This document shows positions 37,386 through 45,245 of a DNA stretch of 64,000 nt, piece after piece (the first letter of the stretch is position 1; every line of letters begins with the position of its first letter). The notes under the pieces are model-generated. The model was not told where the DNA came from and did not search any database. It saw only the letters and a list, made by a program, of their open reading frames with translations. The translations under genes and the position numbers were made by a program. Source of the stretch: Dyadobacter soli (GTDB lineage: Bacteria > Bacteroidota > Bacteroidia > Cytophagales > Spirosomataceae); the NCBI RefSeq assembly GCF_900101885.1, contig NZ_FNAN01000003.1, positions 310,001-374,000 on the forward strand. The letters are read 5' to 3'.

Positions 37386-38123
37386 TTATTCAAAAATTAA
37401 GGTTCCGAATTTCTGGAATTCGTGAAAGCTGCCACCGGTTTTTTGCCAGGAATAGTAGGCTGTTTCGCTGTCGTAGTCGATGCGGTAGAAGTTGCCGCGC
37501 CATTTGTCCCCAGGCTTAGGCGCCGCGTTGGCAATGGGGTTCATTAATGCGAAGGGAATGAAAAATTCGGCTTTCCAGCCTTCGACGGCCGCCATACTTT
37601 TCTTCTGTCCGCCTTGGGCGCTGGTTTCGTGCTGCACACGGTTGCGTTCGTTGTAATGCCATGGTTTCCAGCCTTGTGCGCGGCCTTTGATGTTCGGTAC
37701 GAGGATCGCCAGCTCGTAATTCAAGGGCGAAACTTCGTATTCCAGGTAAATGGGTACGGAAGTATCGGGCCAGAGAAATACTTCTACCACATCTTCCTTA
37801 AACAACGCGCCGAAGTCTTCCATAATGGTCGAAGTGAGTTTCTGGTCGGCGCAATCAAAGAGGAAGTACATGCCCTTTTCGGAATAGAGGATTTTGACGC
37901 GGGTAGGGTGCTGTTTGCCGGGCGCGGGCTGGTTGGGGCCTTTCTGGACTGTGAGGTTGAACCATTGCGCAGCCGACCAATTGGAAGCGGTGCCTTCGCC
38001 GTTCACCTTGAAGTCGGTCGTTTTTTTGACCGTAAGCGAGGAGTCGGGAATGGCCTCGGCGGCGTGTCCCCGGTACATGAGGCCGCACGCAAGCAGTCCC
38101 ATGAGAACAAATTTTTTCAACAT
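37386..38123 (-). CDS. Secreted carbohydrate-binding family 9-like protein
   Basis: 245 residues with a signal peptide (MLKKFVLMGLLACGLMYRGHA). The body resembles the CBM9-like domain of Bacteroidota hypothetical proteins (NWSAAQWFNL, YSEKGMYFLFDC, KEDVVEVFLWPD, EFFIPFALM). It should be a beta-sandwich that binds a glycan or ligand; no catalytic domain is seen. It is the first gene of a likely two-gene unit with the lactonase. Binding specificity cannot be read from sequence. Confidence 0.8.
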   Translation of the reverse strand: MLKKFVLMGLLACGLMYRGHAAEAIPDSSLTVKKTTDFKVNGEGTASNWSAAQWFNLTVQKGPNQPAPGKQHPTRVKILYSEKGMYFLFDCADQKLTSTIMEDFGALFKEDVVEVFLWPDTSVPIYLEYEVSPLNYELAILVPNIKGRAQGWKPWHYNERNRVQHETSAQGGQKKSMAAVEGWKAEFFIPFALMNPIANAAPKPGDKWRGNFYRIDYDSETAYYSWQKTGGSFHEFQKFGTLIFE

Positions 38124-38374
38124 TCAATAAAAAGGGTTAGGATTAGGAAACTGGTTCAGGTATTGCCAAGTGTGTTCATTTGCAGTCAGATGTGCTGCTC
38201 ATTATCCGGCGATGCAGGCATTCCGGTGCAACAGGCGATGATTTTTTTTCTCTCTGGCAATTTCAAGAGGTTTTTACATTTTACCAAATCATTATTTTTG
38301 TAGTGTCAATTATTGATGAAATCTTTCGACAGGAAAGAAGATACCGTAGTGGAATATTTTAATAATTTAGGTCG

Positions 38375-38382
38375 TACGTTTG
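38375..38382 (+). promoter_or_regulatory. -7 promoter element of the acidic small-protein gene
   Basis: TACGTTTG matches TAnnTTTG, 31 nt before the ATG at 38413. No clean -33 box. The rest of the divergent gap 38124-38374 shows nothing I can support. Confidence 0.55.
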
Positions 38383-38412
38383 AAAATTGAAACCATTTAA
38401 CAGAACATTGTC

Positions 38413-38700
38413 ATGATACGCGAAAGTGGAGAACTGGCCTTTGCTGACATCAGCGAGGCGATTTTAGAACCAGCTGTTTTCCCTGACTACCAAGGGAGCA
38501 CGAAAAAAACCCGTCCGGTAGCGCAAGGTCCTCGCGAGGATGATGACGAAGAAGATGAGGATTTAGATGAGGAAACCGACGATGAAAAAGTCATCGACGA
38601 GTTTGATGAAGATATAGACGATCGTGAAATAGTGATCGAAGATGGCGACGAGTTGCTTAGGAGGCTCGAAACTTTCGACGATGACGACGACGATTTCTAA
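38413..38700 (+). CDS. Very acidic small protein of unknown function
   Basis: 95 residues, not recognised as a characterised family. From residue 41 on, Asp and Glu dominate (EDDDEEDEDLDEE and a final DDDDDDF). The first 25 residues are mixed and may fold. No signal or membrane segment. It has its own promoter and a strong terminator, so it is a single-gene unit. Possible roles are nucleic-acid mimic, cation binding or a partner of a basic protein; none is supported beyond composition. Confidence 0.8.
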   Translation: MIRESGELAFADISEAILEPAVFPDYQGSTKKTRPVAQGPREDDDEEDEDLDEETDDEKVIDEFDEDIDDREIVIEDGDELLRRLETFDDDDDDF

Positions 38701-38723
38701 TAATCGTGTAAAAATTAATACCT

Positions 38724-38753
38724 GCCTCTGGATCATTTCCAGGGGCTTTTTTA
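38724..38753 (+). terminator. Intrinsic terminator
   Basis: GCCTCTGG and CCAGGGGC form an 8-bp stem with one wobble over a 7-nt loop, followed by TTTTTTAT. It closes the acidic-protein gene. Confidence 0.85.
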
Positions 38754-38831
38754 TACGCGGGGTATGAGTAATGAAATGCAGGTTGTGCCTTATTCACCTA
38801 AAATGTTCTTTTCCTCACCTTTCCTAAACCC

Positions 38832-40367
38832 ATGCGTTCCACCGAATCCAATGTTACTCAAAGCATTACACAGGTAATCGCTGCTTCTTCATTAGGTACT
38901 TTAATTGAATGGTATGATTTCTACATTTTCGGTAGCCTGGCGGTTATTATCGGCCAGCAGCTCTTTCCGAGTGACGCCGGTGCCTCGGCACTGATCAACA
39001 CGCTGGCGATCTTCGCCGCAGGATTTATCGTACGCCCCTTTGGCGCATTGGTGTTTGGTCGCCTGGGCGACCTTATCGGCCGGAAATACACCTTCCTGCT
39101 GACGCTCGTATTGATGGGCGGCTCCACTTTTCTCATCGGCCTTATTCCATCGTATTCGAGCATCGGGTATGCTGCGCCGATTCTGGTGCTCATCCTCCGT
39201 CTCGTGCAGGGGCTCGCGCTTGGGGGCGAATACGGGGGCGCGGCCACCTACGTAGCGGAGCACGCGCCTGTGGGCAAGCGGGGCTTTTTTACCAGCTGGA
39301 TCCAGACGACCGCCACATTGGGACTATTCCTCTCCCTCGGTGTGATCGTTTTGACCAAAAACATCCTGGGCGCGAAAAACTTCGCCGACTGGGGCTGGCG
39401 CATTCCGTTCCTGGTGTCGATCCTGCTTGTGGTGGTGTCGATTTACATCCGGATGAAAATGCATGAGTCGCCGGTATTTTCGAAACTGAAAGCCGAAGGA
39501 AAAGTCTCCGCTAACCCTTTGAAAGAAAGTTTTCAGAAAAAAGCGAATTTCAAAATGGTACTCGTAGCATTATTCGGTGCTACAATGGGCCAGGGCGTGG
39601 TTTGGTACACCGGGCAATTTTACGCGCAATCGTTTCTTGAAAATACCTGTAAACTCGATTTCAACGAATCGAGGTACATTCTGCTCTGGGCGATCGTCTT
39701 CGCGACGCCTTTCTTCGTGATATTCGGCTCGTGGAGCGACAAGGTAGGCCGCAAATGGATCATGCTCACGGGTATGCTCCTGGGCGTGGTTTGCTATCGG
39801 CCCATTTACCAATATTTCCTCGACGCTACCGACGTGAAAGAAATGCAGAAAACCATGCTCCTGAGCGAATCCGAGCCGGTGGTAGAGCGCGGACTGGTAC
39901 CCGACAAAGCCGACTCGCTGATCACGACGACCATCACCAAAACGCTCACCAACGGCATGACTTTCAAGGAATCGAAAGTCGAAGTTATTACTGAGGATGT
40001 GCTGGCGGAGGTTCCTGCTGTACAAACGGTAATCAAGGATGTAACGCTCTCCACGCAGTCGTACATCATGGTCATATTGCTGGTATTTTTCCAGATTGTG
40101 CTGGTAACGATGGTGTACGGCCCCATTGCCGCATTCCTCGTGGAGCTCTTCCCGACGCAGATCCGGTACACATCCATGTCGCTGCCTTATCACATCGGGA
40201 ACGGCGTTTTCGGTGGCCTCGTACCGTTTATCGCTACATTGATCGCCTCGTTCCAGGGTTCGACGCCGCTTTCGGGGCTTTGGTATCCGATCGGCATTGC
40301 AGCACTATCGTTTATCATCGGGGCGGTTTATATTAATAATCGGCGGGATGAGAATGTAATGGATTAG
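38832..40367 (+). CDS. MFS transporter, metabolite:H+ symporter (MHS) type
   Basis: 511 residues, 12 predicted helices. The MHS/ProP-like signatures are LGTLIEWYDFYIFGS at the start, the motif GRLGDLIGRKYTFL after helix 2 and RLVQGLALGGEYGGAATY in helix 4. The family moves small organic acids, betaines or dicarboxylates with protons. Between helices 9 and 10 it has an extra loop of about 65 residues rich in Thr, Val and Glu (about 337-402), absent from the E. coli relatives and probably periplasmic. It is followed at 61 nt by a small membrane protein that may be co-expressed. Confidence 0.9.
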   Translation: MRSTESNVTQSITQVIAASSLGTLIEWYDFYIFGSLAVIIGQQLFPSDAGASALINTLAIFAAGFIVRPFGALVFGRLGDLIGRKYTFLLTLVLMGGSTFLIGLIPSYSSIGYAAPILVLILRLVQGLALGGEYGGAATYVAEHAPVGKRGFFTSWIQTTATLGLFLSLGVIVLTKNILGAKNFADWGWRIPFLVSILLVVVSIYIRMKMHESPVFSKLKAEGKVSANPLKESFQKKANFKMVLVALFGATMGQGVVWYTGQFYAQSFLENTCKLDFNESRYILLWAIVFATPFFVIFGSWSDKVGRKWIMLTGMLLGVVCYRPIYQYFLDATDVKEMQKTMLLSESEPVVERGLVPDKADSLITTTITKTLTNGMTFKESKVEVITEDVLAEVPAVQTVIKDVTLSTQSYIMVILLVFFQIVLVTMVYGPIAAFLVELFPTQIRYTSMSLPYHIGNGVFGGLVPFIATLIASFQGSTPLSGLWYPIGIAALSFIIGAVYINNRRDENVMD

Positions 40368-40428
40368 TAGAAGCCGATTTAAGTAATTGTTTTTCAGTGG
40401 TTATTCAAATATTTGATTCTGATATAAA

Positions 40429-40680
40429 ATGAGTGGTTTAAAGAAAATACTGGGACTACTTTGGATTGTCGCGGGACCCGTAATCATAATATTCCTCTTC
40501 ATGCAGGCGGCCGACAAAATCGGTGAAGCCGCCGAAGGCATCGCGCGCACGAACACCACCCTGCAATGGGCCATTATCATCCTGATTTTTATTCCAATAT
40601 GCACCGGATTGGTCATTTTTGGCTATTATGCCTGGAAGGGCGAGTACGATCATTTGCCGGAGAGTTCGGAAGAGTTGTGA
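40429..40680 (+). CDS. Small two-helix membrane protein after the MHS transporter
   Basis: 83 residues. Helix 1 (KILGLLWIVAGPVIIIFLF) and helix 2 (WAIIILIFIPICTGLVIFGY) are joined by a polar amphipathic loop, and the tail is acidic (ESSEEL). It is not a family I can name with confidence. Position right after the transporter suggests an accessory subunit, as seen for other small proteins paired with symporters in Bacteroidota. This is inference. Confidence 0.75.
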   Translation: MSGLKKILGLLWIVAGPVIIIFLFMQAADKIGEAAEGIARTNTTLQWAIIILIFIPICTGLVIFGYYAWKGEYDHLPESSEEL

Positions 40681-40734
40681 TGAGCCGCCGTGGAACGGGA
40701 ATGCATGAGCGGCAGGAGTTTGAGGCGAAAATCG

Positions 40735-41108
40735 CGTAGCGATGTAATATTGGTAGAAAGAAGGTTACCCCGATAGTCCAAAAATCCCGTCAGGGATGTA
40801 ACAACACGGATTGCGCAGATGCATCTGTTGTTGCATGCCTACGGCATTTGTGTCGCCTTGGATCAGGGGCTTTTACTACCAATATTGCATGCCTAACGGC
40901 ATTTACACGGATTGCGCAGATGCATTTGTTGTTGCATGCCTACGGCATTTGTGGTGCTTCGGATCAGGGCTTTTGCTACCAATATTGCATGCCTGACGGC
41001 ATTTACGCGGATTGCGCAATGCATTTGCTGATGCAATACACGCCTGCGGCATTTTTGGCGCTTTGGATCACGGCTTTTGCTACCAATATTAGATGCCCGA
41101 CGGCATTT
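40735..41108. repeat. Three tandem 101-bp repeat units with hairpins, plus flanking element
   Basis: Units begin at 40804, 40905 and 41005 (101, 100 and about 104 bp) and share the order CGGATTGCGCA, TTGCATGCC-TACGGCATTT, GGATCAGGGCTTTT and TACCAATATTGCATGCC with ACGGCATT. Each unit can form two small GCATGCC/GGCAT-type stems. The first two are nearly identical and the third is more diverged. The left flank (40735-40803) has related pieces (AATATTGGTAG, ATCCCGTCAGGGAT). It fills the 507-nt gap before the thiolase gene. Cys-rich frames inside it are artefacts. Confidence 0.85.
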
Positions 41109-41187
41109 GGACTCATATTGAGCCATTATTTGTAACTTGCCTTCGCTGGCCGCCTCACGTTACAATCCGGGTCATTCAAAATTCATC

Positions 41188-42369
41188 ATGCAAACTGACG
41201 TCTTTATTCTTTCCGCAACCCGCACGCCGATTGGCAGTTTCGGAGGCACTCTTTCTTCTGTTCATGCGGCAAAATTGGGCGCTACGGCCATTCGGGGCGC
41301 ATTGGCGAAGTCGGGCATTGACCCGGGTTCGGTGGACGAGGTGATAATGGGCAATGTCGTTTCGGCTAACCTGGGCCAGGCGCCTGCGCGGCAGGCAGCT
41401 ATTTATGCGGGCTTACCGGTTTCGGTGATTTGTACGACGGTCAACAAGGTTTGTGCTTCCGGGATGAAGGCTACGGCCTTTGGCGCGCAGGCGATTCAGC
41501 TGGGCGACGCGGAGATTGTAGTGGCCGGCGGGATGGAAAATATGTCCCAAATCCCTTATTATTTACCCAAAGGCCGGAATGGCTATGGCTACGGTCATGG
41601 TGAAATTATCGACGGGCTTTTGAAAGACGGCCTGACCGATGTTTACGACCAGATAGGTATGGGCGTTTGCGGCGATAAAACCGCACTGAAATACAACATC
41701 TCCCGCGAGGCGCAGGATGAATTCGCGATCCGTTCTTACCAGCGTTCGGCGGAAGCCACGGCGAATGGCTCGTTTGCTAACGAGATCGTACCGGTTGAAA
41801 TCACATCCCCAAAAGGTGAGCTAACCCTAATAGGCGAGGACGAGGAATACAAGCGTGTCAAGTTCGATAAAATCCCGACATTAAAACCCGTTTTCTCCAA
41901 AGACGGCAGCGTTACGGCAGCGAATGCTTCCACCATTAACGACGGCGGCGCTGCATTGATACTGGCCGGTCGCAATGCAGTGAATGCGCAGAATCTCAAA
42001 CCGATCGCCCGCATTGTGGCCTACGCCGACGCCGAGCAGGAGCCGGCCTGGTTTACGACCACGCCTGTACTGGCCTCGGAGAAAGTATTGAAAAAAGCCG
42101 GCTTGAAAATCTCCGATATTGACTATTTCGAAGTGAATGAGGCGTTTGCGGTGGTAGCATTAGCCTACATGCAAGCGCTGAATCTGGATGTAGAAAAAGT
42201 AAATGTGTTCGGTGGCGCGGTGTCGCTCGGGCATCCGCTGGGCGCTTCCGGGGCACGCATTATCACCACATTACTGTCTGTTTTGGAGAAAAATAAGGCC
42301 CGATACGGCCTTGCAGCCATTTGTAACGGCGGCGGAGGAGCTTCTGCTATGATTGTGGAAAGATTGTAA
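41188..42369 (+). CDS. Acetyl-CoA C-acetyltransferase (thiolase)
   Basis: 393 residues. Catalytic residues of a thiolase are all visible: nucleophile Cys89 (VNKVCASGMKA), His349 (SLGHPLGASGAR) and Cys379 (ICNGGGGASA). It interconverts two acetyl-CoA and acetoacetyl-CoA, or shortens 3-ketoacyl-CoA. The biosynthetic-type length and the ending favour acetoacetyl-CoA thiolase. The ATG at 41188 (MQTDVFILSATRTPIG) is chosen; an earlier start at 41137 would add unlike residues. No other beta-oxidation gene adjoins. Confidence 0.96.
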   Translation: MQTDVFILSATRTPIGSFGGTLSSVHAAKLGATAIRGALAKSGIDPGSVDEVIMGNVVSANLGQAPARQAAIYAGLPVSVICTTVNKVCASGMKATAFGAQAIQLGDAEIVVAGGMENMSQIPYYLPKGRNGYGYGHGEIIDGLLKDGLTDVYDQIGMGVCGDKTALKYNISREAQDEFAIRSYQRSAEATANGSFANEIVPVEITSPKGELTLIGEDEEYKRVKFDKIPTLKPVFSKDGSVTAANASTINDGGAALILAGRNAVNAQNLKPIARIVAYADAEQEPAWFTTTPVLASEKVLKKAGLKISDIDYFEVNEAFAVVALAYMQALNLDVEKVNVFGGAVSLGHPLGASGARIITTLLSVLEKNKARYGLAAICNGGGGASAMIVERL

Positions 42370-42372
42370 CGA

Positions 42373-42921
42373 TCAGCGGATCAGTACTTTCAAGCGATTG
42401 TAAAAGCCTGTGCTCTTGAAAGTGAAGGTTTTGTGCAGAATGTAGTTGCTGATAAAGCTGAATCCCATTCCGATCACGTAACAAGCCATTTCGGTCACAT
42501 TCACTTCCTTTTTGGCAAAGGAGAACTTCACTTTGTACACCTCCATGCCCATGTAATCGACGAGCAGTTTCGACGAACCAATGGTGAATGCCCAGGTAAT
42601 GAAGAGGGAAACCATCGAAACCATCAGGAATTTCACCATTTCGCGGCGCGTCTGGTTGCTTTTGCGGGCATCGAACGCGAAGAGTTTGGTAAGCGTGAAA
42701 CCCCAGAAAAAACCGATGATGTAGGAAGGTACAATGGAGTCGCTCCAACTGATGTTGAACCAGTCCTGGATAAGACTGCTGGAAACTAACTGGATCAAGG
42801 CACCGGTACCCGCAACAACAAAATAGGCTATGATATCTTTGGGATTGAAGATCTTGTTCTGCTTGATTTGGGTCACTGGTGTGTTAGTTTGTTGGAACGG
42901 CGAACCTGATTGAGGCCCCAA
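42373..42921 (-). CDS. GtrA-family membrane protein
   Basis: 182 residues with four hydrophobic segments and the GtrA signature near the end (FISNYILHKTFTF). GtrA-like proteins help flip or transfer polyprenyl-linked sugars during surface glycan glucosylation or arabinogalactan synthesis. It ends 3 nt after the thiolase gene (convergent). Here it stands without a glycosyltransferase neighbour. The N-terminus carries a polar stretch (SGSPFQQTNTPVTQ) of about 20 residues before the first helix; a later start is possible but not obvious. Confidence 0.88.
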   Translation of the reverse strand: MGPQSGSPFQQTNTPVTQIKQNKIFNPKDIIAYFVVAGTGALIQLVSSSLIQDWFNISWSDSIVPSYIIGFFWGFTLTKLFAFDARKSNQTRREMVKFLMVSMVSLFITWAFTIGSSKLLVDYMGMEVYKVKFSFAKKEVNVTEMACYVIGMGFSFISNYILHKTFTFKSTGFYNRLKVLIR

Positions 42922-43044
42922 TATTAGAAAGAAAATGGTCTGGAAACAAAACAGAACCCGCGATTTTGAGTAAGTGGGCGCAAGAAAGCAATGTGCCCCG
43001 ATGGTACCATTTTTGCAACCGTTTGGTTTAAACAGTTTGCTGCA

Positions 43045-43062
43045 ACGTCCGCCAGCGGACGT
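43045..43062. repeat. ACGTCCGC-CA-GCGGACGT palindrome
   Basis: A perfect 8-bp palindrome with a 2-nt centre, 26 nt before the next gene. It could be an operator or a REP-like hairpin. Confidence 0.55.
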
Positions 43063-43088
43063 CTGGTTTAACCCTAATCGGTGTCATT

Positions 43089-43607
43089 ATGAAGAAGTTG
43101 TGTGTATTGCTGCCCCTGCTGCTCTACGTGTTTGCGTGTCTCGGCCAGACCCAGAAATGGGCCGTCGGCTTCGAGGTAGGTGAGCCTATTGCCGTCAGTT
43201 TGAGGAAATATGGTGACAGAAATGGGCTCGATATCAGCTTCGGGACTTACCTCGGAATGTTCAAGAAAAAGGACAATTACAAGGTGAGTAATGACGATTT
43301 GGGCGGGGTAGGTGTGATGGTCAATGTCACTTACCTTTGGTATGTGCCCATGTTCAACGAGCGCATGATCGCGTACGCGGGCCCGGGTGTGCAGGTGAAT
43401 TCGCGGCGGTACTACCCCGACCGTAATGTAAGATCCGTTTATACAACCAACATATCCACTGGTCCGTCGGCAATAGCCGGTCTGGAATTCTTCTTTGCAC
43501 AGAAGCCAACGTCATTTTTTGTCGAAGGCGGCGGTTACCTTGAATTTATTCCCAAATTCTTTTACTTTAATCCCAATCTCAGCATTGGCCTGAGGCATAA
43601 CTTCTAA
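43089..43607 (+). CDS. Secreted beta-barrel-like protein of unknown function
   Basis: 172 residues: signal peptide (MKKLCVLLPLLLYVFACLGQ), then alternating hydrophobic strands and aromatic-Gly motifs (WAVGFEVGEPIAVSLRKYG, AYAGPGVQV, FFVEGGGYLEFIP) and a final aromatic residue (GLRHNF). This matches small outer-membrane beta-barrel proteins of Bacteroidota. It is 11 nt before a lipoprotein gene and is probably co-transcribed with it. Function unknown. Confidence 0.8.
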   Translation: MKKLCVLLPLLLYVFACLGQTQKWAVGFEVGEPIAVSLRKYGDRNGLDISFGTYLGMFKKKDNYKVSNDDLGGVGVMVNVTYLWYVPMFNERMIAYAGPGVQVNSRRYYPDRNVRSVYTTNISTGPSAIAGLEFFFAQKPTSFFVEGGGYLEFIPKFFYFNPNLSIGLRHNF

Positions 43608-43618
43608 CGGGATTATCA

Positions 43619-44173
43619 GTGAAAAAACTTTACATATGGGCCGCATTGGCAGCATTTGCCGCGCTCAATTTCTCCTGTTCCGCCACGTTGCAGCGTCGCT
43701 ACGACCGCATGCACGGCATTTCGTCAACCTCTTCCACGTCATCCACAGACCGTTCCTCCCGATCTTCTGATTCCGACAGGGATAATCAAGCGGCCGACCC
43801 GAATTACCGAAAGGATTATGACCGGGTGGTTGACGGCAACAACTCTTCTGCCAATGTAAGTACCCCCGCGAGCGGCAATTCTGATTACAACCAGCGGTTG
43901 CTCAACCAGTATTCCGATATGGATAAGCTGGCGGAAGTGGTTCTGTATGAGCTGGATAATCTGGAAAACAGGTACAACAACCTGCTCAATGAATACAAAA
44001 ATGCCAGGTCGTCGTCGCGGCAGGTGATGGCGATGGAGCTTGACAAGATCAGTGACGACCGGCTCATGCTTTACAAGGCTTACACCAATATTTACCGAAA
44101 CGGCAAATCCGACTGGGCCAATGTGAAGCGCGATGTCGACAACACACTCCGCGAATACCGGAAAAAGAATTGA
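43619..44173 (+). CDS. Putative lipoprotein with coiled coil, unknown function
   Basis: 184 residues with a GTG start. The leader ends in LNFSC, a lipobox at Cys20. A Ser/Thr/Asp-rich linker (SSTSSTSSTDRSSRSSDSD) follows, then a helical region (about 100-180: LLNQYSDMDKLAEVVLYELD, NLLNEYKNARSSSRQ) likely to form a coiled coil. It is encoded 11 nt after the beta-barrel-like gene, so the two may make an outer-membrane pair. No known domain is recognised. Confidence 0.78.
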   Translation: MKKLYIWAALAAFAALNFSCSATLQRRYDRMHGISSTSSTSSTDRSSRSSDSDRDNQAADPNYRKDYDRVVDGNNSSANVSTPASGNSDYNQRLLNQYSDMDKLAEVVLYELDNLENRYNNLLNEYKNARSSSRQVMAMELDKISDDRLMLYKAYTNIYRNGKSDWANVKRDVDNTLREYRKKN

Positions 44174-45184
44174 TTACCAGCCGGCGCCTTTTGTATTGGT
44201 TTTAATGCGGCAAACGTAGCCGTCGACCGTCATATATAATGTAGAACCGTCGTTGCCCCAGGCGCAATTGGATGTCAGCTCGCCCATTTCGATACGCCCC
44301 AGCAGCTTTCCGGCTGGCGTGATAATAAGCATTCCGCCGGGGCCGGACGACCATAGGTTGCCGTCTTTGTCGATTTTGAGGCCGTCGGGCAGGCCCTGCA
44401 TACCGCGTTTGCCCATGGGTGTAGCGTCATAAATGAGCTTGCCCTTCCCTGCATTGCCGTCCGCATCGAGCGGGTAAGCCATCCAGATTGACTTGTCCGC
44501 GTCGGATTGGGCAACATAAAGTGTCTTGCCGTCGGGCGAGAATGCGAGGCCGTTGGGGCGGCTGAGGTCGCTTACCTGCATGGTCACCTTGCCGTCTTTA
44601 TGAATGCGGTACACGCCAAATTCCTTGATTTCGCGGGTCGGATCTTCGTGTTTTTTGGCGAGGCCGTAGGTAGGATCGGTGAAATAGTAGTCGCCGTTGC
44701 TGTGCTGCACCACGTCGTTCGGGCTGTTGAAACGCTTGCCTTCCCATTTATCCGCCAATGTGATTTTACCACCCACATTCAATGGCATTGCGGAAATGCG
44801 CCTGTCGCCGTGTTCGCAGGAAACCAGGCGGCCTTTGTTATCGATAATGAGGCCGTTACTGCCCGGTTCGTCACTGTAAACACCTCTGCCAGTGTAGCCC
44901 GAAGGTTCCAGAAATACCGACAATCCCGCTTTTTCGTCCCATTTGTACACCCTGTTCTTCGGTACGTCCGAAAACAGCAGGTAGCCGCCGTCTTTCACCC
45001 ACACCGGCCCTTCCGACCAATCGAATCCCGACGCCAGTACTTCAATCTTGGCGTCTTTGGACAACAATTTTTCAAAAGAAGGATCTTCGACAACGATCTT
45101 GCCCATGGTAGGGTAGGACTTTTGCGCCATAGCAGTACAGGTCAGAAGGACGATCAGACAGGTGGAAATAATACCGGATTTCAT
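44174..45184 (-). CDS. Exported SMP-30/gluconolactonase-family protein
   Basis: About 336 residues with a signal peptide (MKSGIISTCLIVLLTCTAMA). It has a SMP-30 beta-propeller: FDWSEGPVWVKDGGYLLFSD, GLIIDNKGRLVSCEHGDRRI, RFNSPNDVVQHSNGDYYFTD and RPNGLAFSPDGKTLYVAQSD. The metal-ligand Glu (SEGPVW), Asn (SPNDV) and Asp (AFSPDG) positions of the family are kept. It opens lactones such as gluconolactone in the periplasm. Met at 45184 is chosen because it gives the signal peptide and clears the overlap with the upstream amylase gene. Confidence 0.9.
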   Translation of the reverse strand: MKSGIISTCLIVLLTCTAMAQKSYPTMGKIVVEDPSFEKLLSKDAKIEVLASGFDWSEGPVWVKDGGYLLFSDVPKNRVYKWDEKAGLSVFLEPSGYTGRGVYSDEPGSNGLIIDNKGRLVSCEHGDRRISAMPLNVGGKITLADKWEGKRFNSPNDVVQHSNGDYYFTDPTYGLAKKHEDPTREIKEFGVYRIHKDGKVTMQVSDLSRPNGLAFSPDGKTLYVAQSDADKSIWMAYPLDADGNAGKGKLIYDATPMGKRGMQGLPDGLKIDKDGNLWSSGPGGMLIITPAGKLLGRIEMGELTSNCAWGNDGSTLYMTVDGYVCRIKTNTKGAGW

Positions 45185-45245
45185 AGGGGAATGCATTAGC
45201 AGTACCGACAAGGATTTATCGATAAAGGAAGATTGCCGTGCTTCC

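Noticed and set aside
40804..41108. Possible CRISPR array
   Set aside because: Units are about 101 bp with similar sequence throughout and no unique spacers of 30-40 nt; no cas gene nearby.
40811..41135. Cys- and His-rich open frames in the 101-bp repeats
   Set aside because: They exist on both strands in several frames because the repeat length and sequence recur; no leader, promoter or coding pattern supports a protein.
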